This document shows, in pieces, positions 8,905 through 16,406 of a stretch of 64,000 bases of DNA. The first letter of the stretch is position 1. Each line of letters begins with the position of its first letter. Source of the DNA: Dialister pneumosintes (GTDB taxonomy: Bacteria; Bacillota; Negativicutes; Veillonellales; Dialisteraceae); contig NZ_CP017037.1 of the NCBI RefSeq assembly GCF_001717505.1, forward strand, positions 659,001 to 723,000, in the 5' to 3' direction. The position numbers were made by a program, and so were the translations under genes. Under the pieces are notes generated by a model, which was not told the DNA's origin, did not search any database, and saw only the letters and a program-made list of their open reading frames with translations.

Positions 8905-8969
8905 TGCTTTCCCTCCACATCATAAGAATTTTCTTATGAGTCTGTTCACGTATAATACTATTAATTATG

Positions 8970-8998
8970 AGTATATAACAATCATGTAACTCGGTCAA
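8970..8998 (-). promoter_or_regulatory. Promoter of secG
   Basis: On the minus strand TTGACC (8993-8998) and TATACT (8970-8975) are separated by 17 bases. A near-perfect palindrome (CATAAGAA-TT-TTCTTATG) lies between this promoter and the secG ribosome-binding site. Confidence 0.75.
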
Positions 8999-9034
8999 TG
9001 GTTACTTGAGCAAACTATCATTCATTTATACAAA

Positions 9035-9541
9035 TTATTTTCTTAGTTGTTCTAATTTCGCAACAATATGCTTAGGTAAAGTTCTGCCTAATTCACTACG
9101 AAGATTGGATATATTATATTCATGAATGATTCGATGTTGTTCTGCTTTATCTTCTTTTATTTGTTTTAATAACTCCATTACCGGTACACGAAAAGCTCCA
9201 TTACCTAACACAATATGTTGTTCAACGCCATCCGATGTCACTACATATACATTTCTAAATTCATCACGTCTTCTATAAGATTCTTTTTCAATATAACTAT
9301 CAGCGGTCATGTGTACAGGAGTAAACGCTATTTGAAATAAGGATGAAATTGCTTCAATACTTATATTATTAGAAATTCCTTGCCCATCAAAAACAACTAT
9401 GATTTCTATATCTTTATGTGCACCATAATCCTGTAACATATCAATTAATTTTTTGCGACTGGATTCCAAATCATTTTTTGAAAATTCGCTGGGAGCCCCA
9501 AAAATCACATTATATCCATCAATTAAATATAAATCCCTCAT
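9035..9541 (-). CDS. NYN-domain RNase, YacP/Rae1 family
   Basis: 168 residues of a PIN-like NYN domain. Its start MRDLYLIDGYNVIFGAP carries the first catalytic Asp and the family's DGYN motif; EIIVVFDGQG supplies a second acid, and the RRDEFRNVYVVTSDG segment a third. In Bacillus the homologue Rae1 cleaves mRNA in the ribosomal A site. The gene follows rlmB and Mini-III as in Bacillus (cysS-mrnC-rlmB-yacP), which supports the assignment. The ATG at 9541 (with GGAG upstream) is preferred over an in-frame start at 9601 because the DGYN fold begins there; it overlaps no more than the rlmB stop at 9546. Confidence 0.88.
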   Translation of the reverse strand: MRDLYLIDGYNVIFGAPSEFSKNDLESSRKKLIDMLQDYGAHKDIEIIVVFDGQGISNNISIEAISSLFQIAFTPVHMTADSYIEKESYRRRDEFRNVYVVTSDGVEQHIVLGNGAFRVPVMELLKQIKEDKAEQHRIIHEYNISNLRSELGRTLPKHIVAKLEQLRK

Positions 9542-9545
9542 AGAA

Positions 9546-10364
9546 TTAACTCCGCTGCCGAATCGCCTCATATAGCAAAAGACCTGCTGCAACAGATACA
9601 TTCAATGAAGAAATCTTACCTTTCATAGGAATACGAACAAGAAAATCACAGGTTTCTTTAGTAAGCCTACTTAACCCTTTCCCTTCTGCTCCCATGACAA
9701 TAACAAGCGGTCCTTTAAGATTGGCATCATAATATAAATCGGAACCCGCCATATCTGCACCAACAATCCAAAATCCTTTTTTCTTAAGAGATTCTAATGT
9801 TTGTCTCACATTTCCAATTTTGCAAACAGGCATTGTTGAGAAAGCCCCTGCTGCTGTTTTCATTGCAGAAGCAGTAACTTCAGTTCCTTTATTGGCAGGT
9901 AATAAAACTGCCTGTATTCCTGCACATTCAGCCGTACGAACAATAGCCCCTAAATTTCTTACATCTTCTATTCCATCTAATAAAAGCAATAAAGGGCTAT
10001 CATTAAAACAATTTTCAATAATTACATTTAACTCTGCATATTTAAAAGGTTTTAATACAGCTACAATCCCTTGATGCTTTACATCAGAAACTAAAGTATT
10101 TAAAAATTCTTCTTCTGTTTCAATAATAGAAACAGAACGCTTTTTTATTTCTTCCACAATGGCTAAAAGGCGAGCATCTCCACTGCGTTTTATAAATACT
10201 TTTTTTACATTATTCGTACGAACAGCTTCTATTACGCTATTCCGTCCGGCTATATAAAATTTAGATTCTTTATGTGCATAAGATTTATTATGCATATGTA
10301 CTTTTGTTAAATCTTTTTTACGACTCTTACTATCAACTCGACTATTTCTTTTGTTTAATTTCAC
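9546..10364 (-). CDS. rlmB: 23S rRNA (guanosine-2'-O-)-methyltransferase, TrmH/RlmB family
   Basis: 272 residues of a SpoU/TrmH (SPOUT) methyltransferase. A basic N-terminus is followed by the substrate-binding domain (FYIAGRNSVIEAVR) and then the knotted SAM domain with motif 1 (DGIEDVRNLGAIVRTAECAG), motif 2 (IVMGAEGKGLSRL) and motif 3 (RIPMKGKISSLNVSVAAGL). It probably methylates a 23S rRNA guanosine (G2251 in E. coli). The start overlaps the Mini-III gene by 23 bases and its stop meets the NYN gene, so all are co-translated. The exact target position within rRNA is inferred from the family. Confidence 0.92.
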   Translation of the reverse strand: MKLNKRNSRVDSKSRKKDLTKVHMHNKSYAHKESKFYIAGRNSVIEAVRTNNVKKVFIKRSGDARLLAIVEEIKKRSVSIIETEEEFLNTLVSDVKHQGIVAVLKPFKYAELNVIIENCFNDSPLLLLLDGIEDVRNLGAIVRTAECAGIQAVLLPANKGTEVTASAMKTAAGAFSTMPVCKIGNVRQTLESLKKKGFWIVGADMAGSDLYYDANLKGPLVIVMGAEGKGLSRLTKETCDFLVRIPMKGKISSLNVSVAAGLLLYEAIRQRS

Positions 10365-10824
10365 TATTAAATTCCTCAGCTAAGAAAGTGATTGCTTTTG
10401 TCATAATTATTTCTAACCGTTCCTGTTGCTCAGATAATTTTAAATAACCAAGCAAACCTTCAAAAGCAGTTGCTTCCCGATACTCTTCAACAGTAGCACT
10501 TTTAGGAACATTGGTATTTGCATTCCTTGCACGTTTACAAACTTTAAGCTCTCTTTCTGTCAAACACTCTTCCAACATATAGAGGATACGACATTGCCAC
10601 CTGGCGGAAACCATTTCAGAAGCAAAAGAATTAAGAATATGAACATGATGAATACCTGTATCAATCAACTTTTTTCTTACAAAGAATGACCAACAAGCAT
10701 CTCCTATATAAGCAAGAGTTAGTGCATCCATAGAATATATCTCTTGCTCTGTAAATGGTATAACCTCTCTATTCAGTTTTTTTATCATCTGCTCTTTTAG
10801 AAATAGAACTCGCTTAAATTCCAC
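10342..10824 (-). CDS. mrnC: Mini-ribonuclease III
   Basis: About 160 residues of a single RNase III catalytic domain with no dsRNA-binding domain, as in MrnC, which matures 23S rRNA in Firmicutes. The key segment MDALTLAYIGDACWSFFVRK carries the catalytic acids of the LAYxGDA motif; a second acidic segment is EYREATAFEGLLGYL. I prefer the GTG at 10824 because AAGGTGG lies 7 bases upstream; a GTG at 10842 has no visible ribosome-binding site. It overlaps the 3' end of cysS, a standard cysS-mrnC-rlmB arrangement that supports the call. Confidence 0.9.
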   Translation of the reverse strand: MEFKRVLFLKEQMIKKLNREVIPFTEQEIYSMDALTLAYIGDACWSFFVRKKLIDTGIHHVHILNSFASEMVSARWQCRILYMLEECLTERELKVCKRARNANTNVPKSATVEEYREATAFEGLLGYLKLSEQQERLEIIMTKAITFLAEEFNSEIKQKK

Positions 10825-12259
10825 GTTTTTTCCACCTTGCACCAGTTGGAGAATCTTCTATTACAATTCCAATTTCTCCTAACTTATCTCGAATTGCATC
10901 TGACATATTATATAACTTTTGACTTCTTGCTTCTTGGCGAATATCTAAAATTACTTTCATCAAAGCTTCGTACTCTTCATTTGAGGAAATATCTTTAATT
11001 TCCCATTTACTTTCTAAAATTCCAAGAATATTCATCATGGTTTTTAATGCAATACAAGCTTTTTCTGCTACATTCCGATTGTTTTCTATACCATTATGAA
11101 CAGCGGTATAATATACATTAATAGCTTTAGCAAGATCAAACATAGACCCGGTAGCTAATCCGGTATTAAAATCATCAGCCATTGCTTTATTAAAATATTG
11201 CATAGTACTTTCACTTGCTAACAACAATTCTTTTGCTGCTTCACATTCATGATTACCATTCAATACAGTTAACTCTTTAATTTTTTCAATCACATCTGTT
11301 AATCGGCTCATATTTCGTTCTGCTTCGTCTAATCTTTCATCAGAAAAATCCAGAGGACTTCTATAGTGTGTAGATAGTAAGAAAAATCTTAATGCATCAG
11401 CTGAATATTTTTCTAATACATCTTTTACCAAAAAGAAATTATTTAAAGACTTACTCATCTTTTCTTGATTAATAGTAATAAATCCGTTATGTAACCAATA
11501 ATTAACAAAGTGCTTTCCCGTACACCCTTCTGACTGTGCTATTTCATTTTCATGATGAGGGAAAATTAAATCACTTCCGCCACCATGGAAATCAAATGTT
11601 TCTCCTAAAAAGTGAATAGACATAGCTGAACATTCAATATGCCATCCGGGTCTACCTTTTCCCCATGGACTTTCCCAAAACGGTTCTCCGGGTTTAGCGC
11701 CTTTCCACAACGCAAAATCTCCCGGATTTCGTTTATCTGTATTTATGGTTACACGTGCTCCTGCTAACATATCTTCTATTTTTCTACCGGACAATTGACA
11801 ATAAGACTCAAAAGTAGAGATATCATAATAAACATCATTATCTAATTGATACGCATGTCCATTTGCTATCAATTTTTCTATCATATGGATAATATCATCC
11901 ATATGTTCAGATACTTTAGGATATATAGAAGCACGTCGTACATGAAGTGCATCTATTACTTTGAAATAAGCATCAATATATCGAGTAGAAATAGTTTTCC
12001 AATCTGAATTTTCCGCATTAGCTTTGTTAATAATTTTATCATCAACATCTGTAAAGTTTTGTACTAAAACAACTTTATATCCTACATATTCCAAATAACG
12101 ACGAATAACATCCCATGTTACAGACGGTCTTGCATTACCAATATGTGGATGATTATAAGGAGTAACGCCACAAACATAAATTTTAGCTTCTCCATCAATA
12201 ACCGGTTTAAAAATTGTTTTTTGTTTTGTCAATGTGTTATAAACCTTAATCTCCTGCAT
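10814..12259 (-). CDS. cysS: Cysteinyl-tRNA synthetase
   Basis: 481 residues. Class I motifs are clear: a zinc/substrate Cys and HIGH region (VCGVTPYNHPHIGNARP), the zinc ligands in GWHIECSAMS and FPHHENEIAQSEG, and KMSKS (EKMSKSLNNFF). It charges tRNA-Cys. The ATG at 12259 is chosen because GGGAGGA lies upstream; an ATG at 12271 is too close to that site. Expression is controlled by the T-box leader just upstream, whose UGC specifier and UGGA sequence fit tRNA-Cys. It leads a cysS-mrnC-rlmB-NYN operon. Confidence 0.98.
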   Translation of the reverse strand: MQEIKVYNTLTKQKTIFKPVIDGEAKIYVCGVTPYNHPHIGNARPSVTWDVIRRYLEYVGYKVVLVQNFTDVDDKIINKANAENSDWKTISTRYIDAYFKVIDALHVRRASIYPKVSEHMDDIIHMIEKLIANGHAYQLDNDVYYDISTFESYCQLSGRKIEDMLAGARVTINTDKRNPGDFALWKGAKPGEPFWESPWGKGRPGWHIECSAMSIHFLGETFDFHGGGSDLIFPHHENEIAQSEGCTGKHFVNYWLHNGFITINQEKMSKSLNNFFLVKDVLEKYSADALRFFLLSTHYRSPLDFSDERLDEAERNMSRLTDVIEKIKELTVLNGNHECEAAKELLLASESTMQYFNKAMADDFNTGLATGSMFDLAKAINVYYTAVHNGIENNRNVAEKACIALKTMMNILGILESKWEIKDISSNEEYEALMKVILDIRQEARSQKLYNMSDAIRDKLGEIGIVIEDSPTGARWKKRGI

Positions 12260-12300
12260 AATTCCTCCCATAAACTGCTTACCACTTGTTATTTTTCATA

Positions 12301-12530
12301 ATAAAACCACCGTCTCACAGAGGCGGTGGTCCGTTGTTCCACTCTGTTAGCTAAAAAAGCCACATAATCATTGTTCGTATCGTAAACATTACGGAAAAGG
12401 ATACTTCATTTCCCCTTTTCAGCTCACGAAGGCATTTCATTATAACACTGATGAATGGACTTTCAGCCAAGATCCATTTTCTCTGTCAACAGATAAAATA
12501 ATTACTTTTTTCGTTCATCGCTCTTATTAT
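12301..12530 (-). promoter_or_regulatory. tRNA-Cys T-box leader of cysS
   Basis: On the minus strand AGAGTGGAACAACGG (12331-12345) is the T-box core, followed by a terminator with arms at 12306-12315 and 12321-12330 and a short T-rich tail. Stem I shows a lower helix ACGAA/TTCGT around an AGTA motif and GAAATGCC; the specifier UGC (Cys) lies at 12432-12434. The UGGA of the T-box pairs with discriminator U, as expected for tRNA-Cys, so specifier, T-box and gene agree. No separate promoter is convincing immediately upstream; transcription may come from the promoter at 12757-12786. Confidence 0.9.
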
Positions 12531-12752
12531 GGAACAAGCACACACAGCTGACCTGGTCTTTTCCCCCACACTCGCCTGCTGGAACGTTCGCTATGCGGTC
12601 ATATACCTCTCACTACTAATCCTCTCGATTTTATATCGGCAGGTCTTACTTCTAAGCCGCACCATGCTCAGTATCCTTTTGATACCTTAAGTGGATCGTT
12701 TTGCCTGCGACTGGCTTCGACTTGCAACCACAGACCTGTCCTATGCTTGTTC
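12531..12752 (-). ncRNA. Unclassified ~220-nt structured RNA (raiA-motif-like candidate)
   Basis: The segment is G+C-richer than its surroundings and has no open reading frame of interest. Its ends pair: GAACAAGC at the 5' end (12745-12752) with GCTTGTTC at the 3' end. Inner hairpins include GTATC-AAAAG-GATAC, CTTA-GAAG-TAAG and CGAT-ATAAA-ATCG, and GCAGG can pair with a distant CCTGC. A consensus promoter places the transcript start at the first base of the closing helix. It is not tmRNA, SRP RNA or RNase P. The multi-branched shape argues against rod-like 6S RNA. Size and G-rich conserved-looking 3' part made me think of the raiA-motif RNA, but I cannot confirm this without a covariance search. 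Confidence 0.6.
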
Positions 12753-12756
12753 TTTC

Positions 12757-12786
12757 ATTATAGAATTTATTAAATATACATGTCAA
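12757..12786 (-). promoter_or_regulatory. Strong promoter of the structured RNA (and perhaps cysS)
   Basis: On the minus strand consensus TTGACA (12781-12786) and TATAAT (12757-12762) are separated by 18 bases. The predicted start near 12751 coincides with the 5' end of the closing helix of the structured RNA. Confidence 0.85.
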
Positions 12787-12794
12787 CTCTATAC

Positions 12795-12828
12795 AAATAA
12801 AAAGAGACCTATAGGTCTCTTTTTATTT
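12795..12828. terminator. Terminator of rnpB
   Basis: A perfect inverted repeat (AAAAAGAGACCTA / TAGGTCTCTTTTT) directly after the rnpB 3' end. It is symmetrical and could work in both directions. Confidence 0.9.
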
Positions 12829-13180
12829 GGTGCGAGCAATCAATAAGCCGAGTTCTGTTCGTTTCCACGATGATGATTATCTATCTAGGCAAAAAATTGC
12901 TTCTTTGCTCAAGCGACTCAACCCGGAAGGTCAGCGGGCAACCTCAACCCTTCCCTATTCGGTCTTGCTTCAGATGGGGTTTACCAAGCCAATCAGTCTC
13001 CTGACTGCTGGTGTGCTCTTACCACACCTTTCCACCCTTACCGCGTACGCGGCGGTCTCCTTTTCTATGGCACTTTCCCTAGGGTTACCCCCGCCGGACG
13101 TTATCCGGCATCCTGCCCTGCGAAGCTCGGACTTTCCTCACGCCTTACGGCCCGCAATCATCTTTCCTGCTCGCGACGGT
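12829..13180 (-). ncRNA. rnpB: RNase P RNA
   Basis: The catalytic RNA of RNase P, which matures tRNA 5' ends. On the minus strand it shows the universally conserved segments: GAGGAAAGTCCGAGC and GGGCAGGATGCCGG near the 5' part, the GGTAAGGGTGGAAAGGTG stretch, AGAGCACACCAGC, and the 3' ACAGAACTCGGCTTA. The termini pair (GCGAGCA with TGCTCGC, helix P1), which sets the ends to within a few bases. It is about 350 nt, a normal size. A promoter lies immediately upstream and a terminator immediately downstream. Confidence 0.97.
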
Positions 13181-13209
13181 AGTATATCATTAATATCATT
13201 TTTTTTCAA
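13181..13209 (-). promoter_or_regulatory. Promoter of rnpB
   Basis: TTGAAA (13204-13209) and TATACT (13181-13186) on the minus strand are 17 bases apart, ending a few bases before the RNase P RNA. Confidence 0.75.
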
Positions 13210-13236
13210 TAAAAAATTCAAATATTAATATTAGAC

Positions 13237-14265
13237 CTATATTACATACTCAAATATATCTTTAGCTACAGGATCTTCTACCCATTCTATATCCCAATTT
13301 TTTGCAATAGCTTCTCTTCTCAATCGTTGTGCCAAATAAGGAACAATAACATGTTCCGTGTAGAAATGACCTCCATCTACTATTAGCAAACCTGATGCCG
13401 CCGCATCTTGTCCTTGATGATATTTAACATCTCCGGTGATATACATATCAGCACCTATATTTTTAGCCATTTGTGCAAAATCAGCACCGGATCCGCCAAG
13501 TATAGCAATCTTAGATATTCTTTTATTGCTATTTCCGGAATATTTTAAAACCGGAATTTTAAGACAATTTTTAATATATTGCAAAGCATCCTTTCCATCC
13601 ATTATATGCGGAAGTTCACCTATTCTCCCCATAGTATATAAATGTCCATTATGTGCCAGTTTATGCCATTCAAAAGAATGTATATATTCCTCACCTTTTA
13701 TAAGAATTTCTTTTACTTTATTTATATCTCCCTCTTGTACTTTAATACTATAATGAATCATATCTTGATAAGAATCATGTTTTAACAACATTTGAAAAGA
13801 AGAAAATAATTCTTTTAATTGACTTTCATTTTGAGCATAACCGTGTAAAGATAATTCATATATTACTTCCTGTCTAACAGGAACAAATCCTATACAATTA
13901 GTAAGTTTTAAAACATGAGCCAATGCATCATTAACTCCTTCTTCTGCAGAATCTAAATTAGTATGTGCTGCAAATGAAACGATATTATTTGTTAATAATG
14001 ATGTGATAAGCTTGCCTTTCGGCTCTTCTGAATTAATTCCATATAATGGTTTAAAAATAAGTGGATGATGTGAAATAATCATATCCACCTGATGTTTAAT
14101 TGCATATTCCACATTTTCTTTTGTTACATCAAGTGCTATCATTACTCTTTTTACTATCGTTTCAGGACTGCCTACTTGAAGTCCCGGATTATCCCATTTT
14201 TCAGCTAAAGAGGGAGGTGCCCATCTATTCATTAAACTTATGAGTTCTTTAGCTTTAATTGACAT
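13237..14265 (-). CDS. Nif3-like dinuclear metal centre protein
   Basis: 342 residues of the NIF3/YqfO family, which forms hexameric toroids with two metals per subunit. The metal-ligand segments are present: MIISHHPLIF (paired His), AAHTNLDSAEEGVNDALA (His/Asp), and near the C-terminus GDVKYHQGQDA and VDGGHFYTEHV. Between them (~125-230) is an inserted PII-like domain, as in YqfO of Bacillus. The biochemical role of the family is not settled. It overlaps trmK by 28 bases, matching the yqfN-yqfO pair next to rpoD in Bacillus. The pair lies downstream of the tRNA gene and rpoD. Confidence 0.92.
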   Translation of the reverse strand: MSIKAKELISLMNRWAPPSLAEKWDNPGLQVGSPETIVKRVMIALDVTKENVEYAIKHQVDMIISHHPLIFKPLYGINSEEPKGKLITSLLTNNIVSFAAHTNLDSAEEGVNDALAHVLKLTNCIGFVPVRQEVIYELSLHGYAQNESQLKELFSSFQMLLKHDSYQDMIHYSIKVQEGDINKVKEILIKGEEYIHSFEWHKLAHNGHLYTMGRIGELPHIMDGKDALQYIKNCLKIPVLKYSGNSNKRISKIAILGGSGADFAQMAKNIGADMYITGDVKYHQGQDAAASGLLIVDGGHFYTEHVIVPYLAQRLRREAIAKNWDIEWVEDPVAKDIFEYVI

Positions 14266-14945
14266 AAAAACGCCTCCAATTCCATTAATTCTTTTATAGC
14301 TTTTTCCCTTTTTTCTTTATTTAATTTATTCATAGTATTAGAAGGAATTCCTTTTATTACCTTTTTTTTATGTGCCATAAGTTTTTCTATATGTAATCCA
14401 AATAGTGAATCCTGCTTTCGCTCTTCTGTAACTCCAATTTCCGCTAGCAGTTCACTTGGTAGTTCCATATTTCCATGTATTACATACATAGCCTCATAAA
14501 TATGCTTATCTTCCTTGGCTAATTTCTCCTTAACAATCTTCCATCCATTCTGTGTTAACCATATGCGTAAATCAGAAGCATGGTTCATCGGTTGTAAAAC
14601 TGCCCACGATAAAGAATTGGCGATGGTTGAACTTTCCTGTAAAATATTGCGAATCATGAGCCCTCCCATGCCGGCAATCACGACTCCTTCACATTCCTCT
14701 TTTTTTAAAGCGGATAAGCCCGCCCCTAAACGTGCTTCAATATGAGATTCTAATCCATAATATTTAATATGAGTTTCTGCCATAGTCAGTGGTCCTTTAT
14801 GGATATCTGATGCGATAGCATGCTTTATTTTGTTTTTTAGAAAAAGGTAAATGGGAATGTATGCATGATCGGTACCAATATCTGCAATAGATTCTGATAC
14901 AGGTACTAAATCGGCTACCATTAAAAGTCTTTTTGTCAGTTCCAT
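14238..14945 (-). CDS. trmK: tRNA (adenine(22)-N(1))-methyltransferase
   Basis: 235 residues, a class I SAM methyltransferase of the TrmK (YqfN) family that makes m1A22 in tRNA. The N-terminal SAM site reads VSESIADIGTDHAYIPIYL, with AIASDIHKGPLTMAE next and the catalytic-loop region GVVIAGMGGLMIRNIL. A C-terminal helical segment follows. Overlap with the Nif3-like gene and proximity to rpoD/dnaG match the Bacillus order. The gene lies downstream of a tRNA gene and its terminator, so it probably has a promoter close to its start, which I could not pin down. Confidence 0.92.
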   Translation of the reverse strand: MELTKRLLMVADLVPVSESIADIGTDHAYIPIYLFLKNKIKHAIASDIHKGPLTMAETHIKYYGLESHIEARLGAGLSALKKEECEGVVIAGMGGLMIRNILQESSTIANSLSWAVLQPMNHASDLRIWLTQNGWKIVKEKLAKEDKHIYEAMYVIHGNMELPSELLAEIGVTEERKQDSLFGLHIEKLMAHKKKVIKGIPSNTMNKLNKEKREKAIKELMELEAFLCQLKLKNS

Positions 14946-15023
14946 AAAAACCTCTTTATCAATAATTATATATACTACTTAAATCATAAGTATTAAATAT
15001 AAAAAATGCAAATAATTCGGCTA

Positions 15024-15058
15024 TAAAAAAAGCCGAAGCAAATTGCTTCGACTTTTTT
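15024..15058. terminator. Terminator after the tRNA gene
   Basis: On the minus strand AGTCGAAGCA-ATT-TGCTTCGGCT is followed by a run of seven T. The opposite side also has a T-run, so it could act both ways. It closes the tRNA unit just after the CCA end. Confidence 0.88.
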
Positions 15059-15065
15059 ATATTAT

Positions 15066-15140
15066 TGGTGGGCCCACCAGGGTTCGAACCTGGGACCAGC
15101 CGGTTATGAGCCGGCGGCTCTACCACTGAGCTATAGGCCC
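15066..15140 (-). tRNA. tRNA with CAU anticodon, probably tRNA-Ile2 (k2C34)
   Basis: The minus strand folds into a full cloverleaf: acceptor GGGCCTA/TGGGCCC, D arm GCTC-AGTGGTA-GAGC, anticodon stem GCCGG/CCGGC with loop CTCATAA, T arm CCAGG-TTCGAAC-CCTGG, discriminator A and an encoded CCA. The CAU anticodon can be initiator Met, elongator Met or Ile2. The loop CTCATAA and the resemblance of the 5' part to E. coli ileX favour Ile2, whose C34 would be changed to lysidine by TilS. G1-C72 pairing argues against initiator tRNA. Elongator Met remains possible. Confidence 0.93.
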
Positions 15141-15155
15141 CTAGCGACATAAGCT

Positions 15156-15184
15156 ATTTTAACAATAAAATAAATAAACGTCAA
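15156..15184 (-). promoter_or_regulatory. Promoter of the tRNA gene
   Basis: TTGACG (15179-15184) and TAAAAT (15156-15161) on the minus strand are 17 bases apart, between the rpoD stop and the tRNA. Read-through from rpoD may also feed the tRNA. Confidence 0.6.
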
Positions 15185-15192
15185 GAAGTAAA

Positions 15193-16368
15193 TCATCCGG
15201 TAATTAAAAATCGTGCCGATTTTTTCAGCTTAGTCAAAGCTTTTCCTTCTATTTGACGTATTCTTTCTCGAGTAACCGCAAAATATTTTCCTACTTCCTC
15301 TAAAGTACGTGTTTTCCCATCCCTAAGACCAAAGCGAAGTTCCAATACTTGCCGCTCTCTATCTGTTAACAAATTGAGCAATTCATCAATTTGTTCTCGT
15401 AATAAAATAGAACCTGCCGCTTCATCCGGAGCAATGGCATCATGATCTTCAATAAAGTCACCTAAATGAGAATCTTCTTTTTCTCCAATAGGTGTTTCTA
15501 AAGAAATGGGATCTTGTGCAATCTTTTTTACCTCTATAACTTTAGCCGGTGTTACTCCCATAGCTTCTGCTAATTCTTCATTAGTAGCATCTCGACCTTT
15601 TTCCTGTAATAGTTGACGTGAAATTCGATTTAATTTATTGATAGTTTCCACCATATGAACAGGTACGCGAATGGTACGAGCTTGATCTGCGATAGCTCGA
15701 GTAATCGCTTGACGAATCCACCAAGTTGCATATGTACTGAACTTATAACCTTTTGTGTAGTCAAACTTGTCGACAGCTTTCAATAACCCCAGATTTCCTT
15801 CTTGAATCAAATCTAAAAATTGGAGTCCTCGCCCTAAATACTTCTTAGCGATAGATACTACAAGTCTTAAATTAGCATCTGATAATGCTTTTTTTGCTCG
15901 TTCACCTTCTAAAACTTCTTCTGTAGTTGCCTTTTCATCTAAACCGGCTTCAATAGCTTTTGCTAAAATAACTTCTTCTTCTGCTGTCAACAAACTAACA
16001 GTTCCTATTTCTTTTAAATACATTTTTACAGGATCATCAATGCCAACAGATTCAGTAATATTGCTAATAATCTTTCGAGCCATCCTAACAGGTTGAGAGT
16101 CTTTTACCCGTTCATCCGATAAATGCAGTTCTTCTTCTAAATCTGTAGGAATTAAAGCATTCCCCTCTATTCCCACCGCATCTTCATCAAAAGTAATTTC
16201 TACCCCCTCTTCATGAAGCTCTTCATAAATGGTAGATATTTGCTTTGCCTCTAATTGATATGTTTCTGCAAATTTCATAATATCCTTATTTGAGATAGAA
16301 GACTCCCTTACATCTTCATCAATTAATTTATCTACTAATAATTTTACATTTTTTATTTTATTCCCCAT
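15193..16368 (-). CDS. rpoD: Primary RNA polymerase sigma factor (sigma-A/sigma-70)
   Basis: 391 residues, in the size range of Firmicute SigA. A short region 1 is followed by region 1.2 ([18 protein letters not shown]), regions 2.1-2.4 ([39 protein letters not shown]), region 3 ([13 protein letters not shown]) and region 4 with the -35 reading helix ([19 protein letters not shown]). It directs transcription of housekeeping genes; the TTGACA/TATAAT promoters in this window fit it. It follows dnaG by 38 bases with GGAGG upstream, the classical dnaG-rpoD operon. Confidence 0.98.
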   Translation of the reverse strand: MGNKIKNVKLLVDKLIDEDVRESSISNKDIMKFAETYQLEAKQISTIYEELHEEGVEITFDEDAVGIEGNALIPTDLEEELHLSDERVKDSQPVRMARKIISNITESVGIDDPVKMYLKEIGTVSLLTAEEEVILAKAIEAGLDEKATTEEVLEGERAKKALSDANLRLVVSIAKKYLGRGLQFLDLIQEGNLGLLKAVDKFDYTKGYKFSTYATWWIRQAITRAIADQARTIRVPVHMVETINKLNRISRQLLQEKGRDATNEELAEAMGVTPAKVIEVKKIAQDPISLETPIGEKEDSHLGDFIEDHDAIAPDEAAGSILLREQIDELLNLLTDRERQVLELRFGLRDGKTRTLEEVGKYFAVTRERIRQIEGKALTKLKKSARFLITG

Positions 16369-16406
16369 ATTTACACCTCCTCAGATATTAAAAGGCATAA
16401 TGCTTA

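Noticed and set aside
12438-12489. TTGACA and TATAAT inside the cysS T-box as a promoter
   Set aside because: The spacing is about 40 bases and TATAAT is part of stem I, so it does not look like a working promoter.
12827-13228. Plus-strand reading frame of 133 codons
   Set aside because: It is antisense to the RNase P RNA, whose conserved segments account for the composition.
15066-15140. Initiator tRNA-Met
   Set aside because: The first pair is G1-C72, whereas initiators have a mismatch at 1-72; the anticodon loop resembles tRNA-Ile2.
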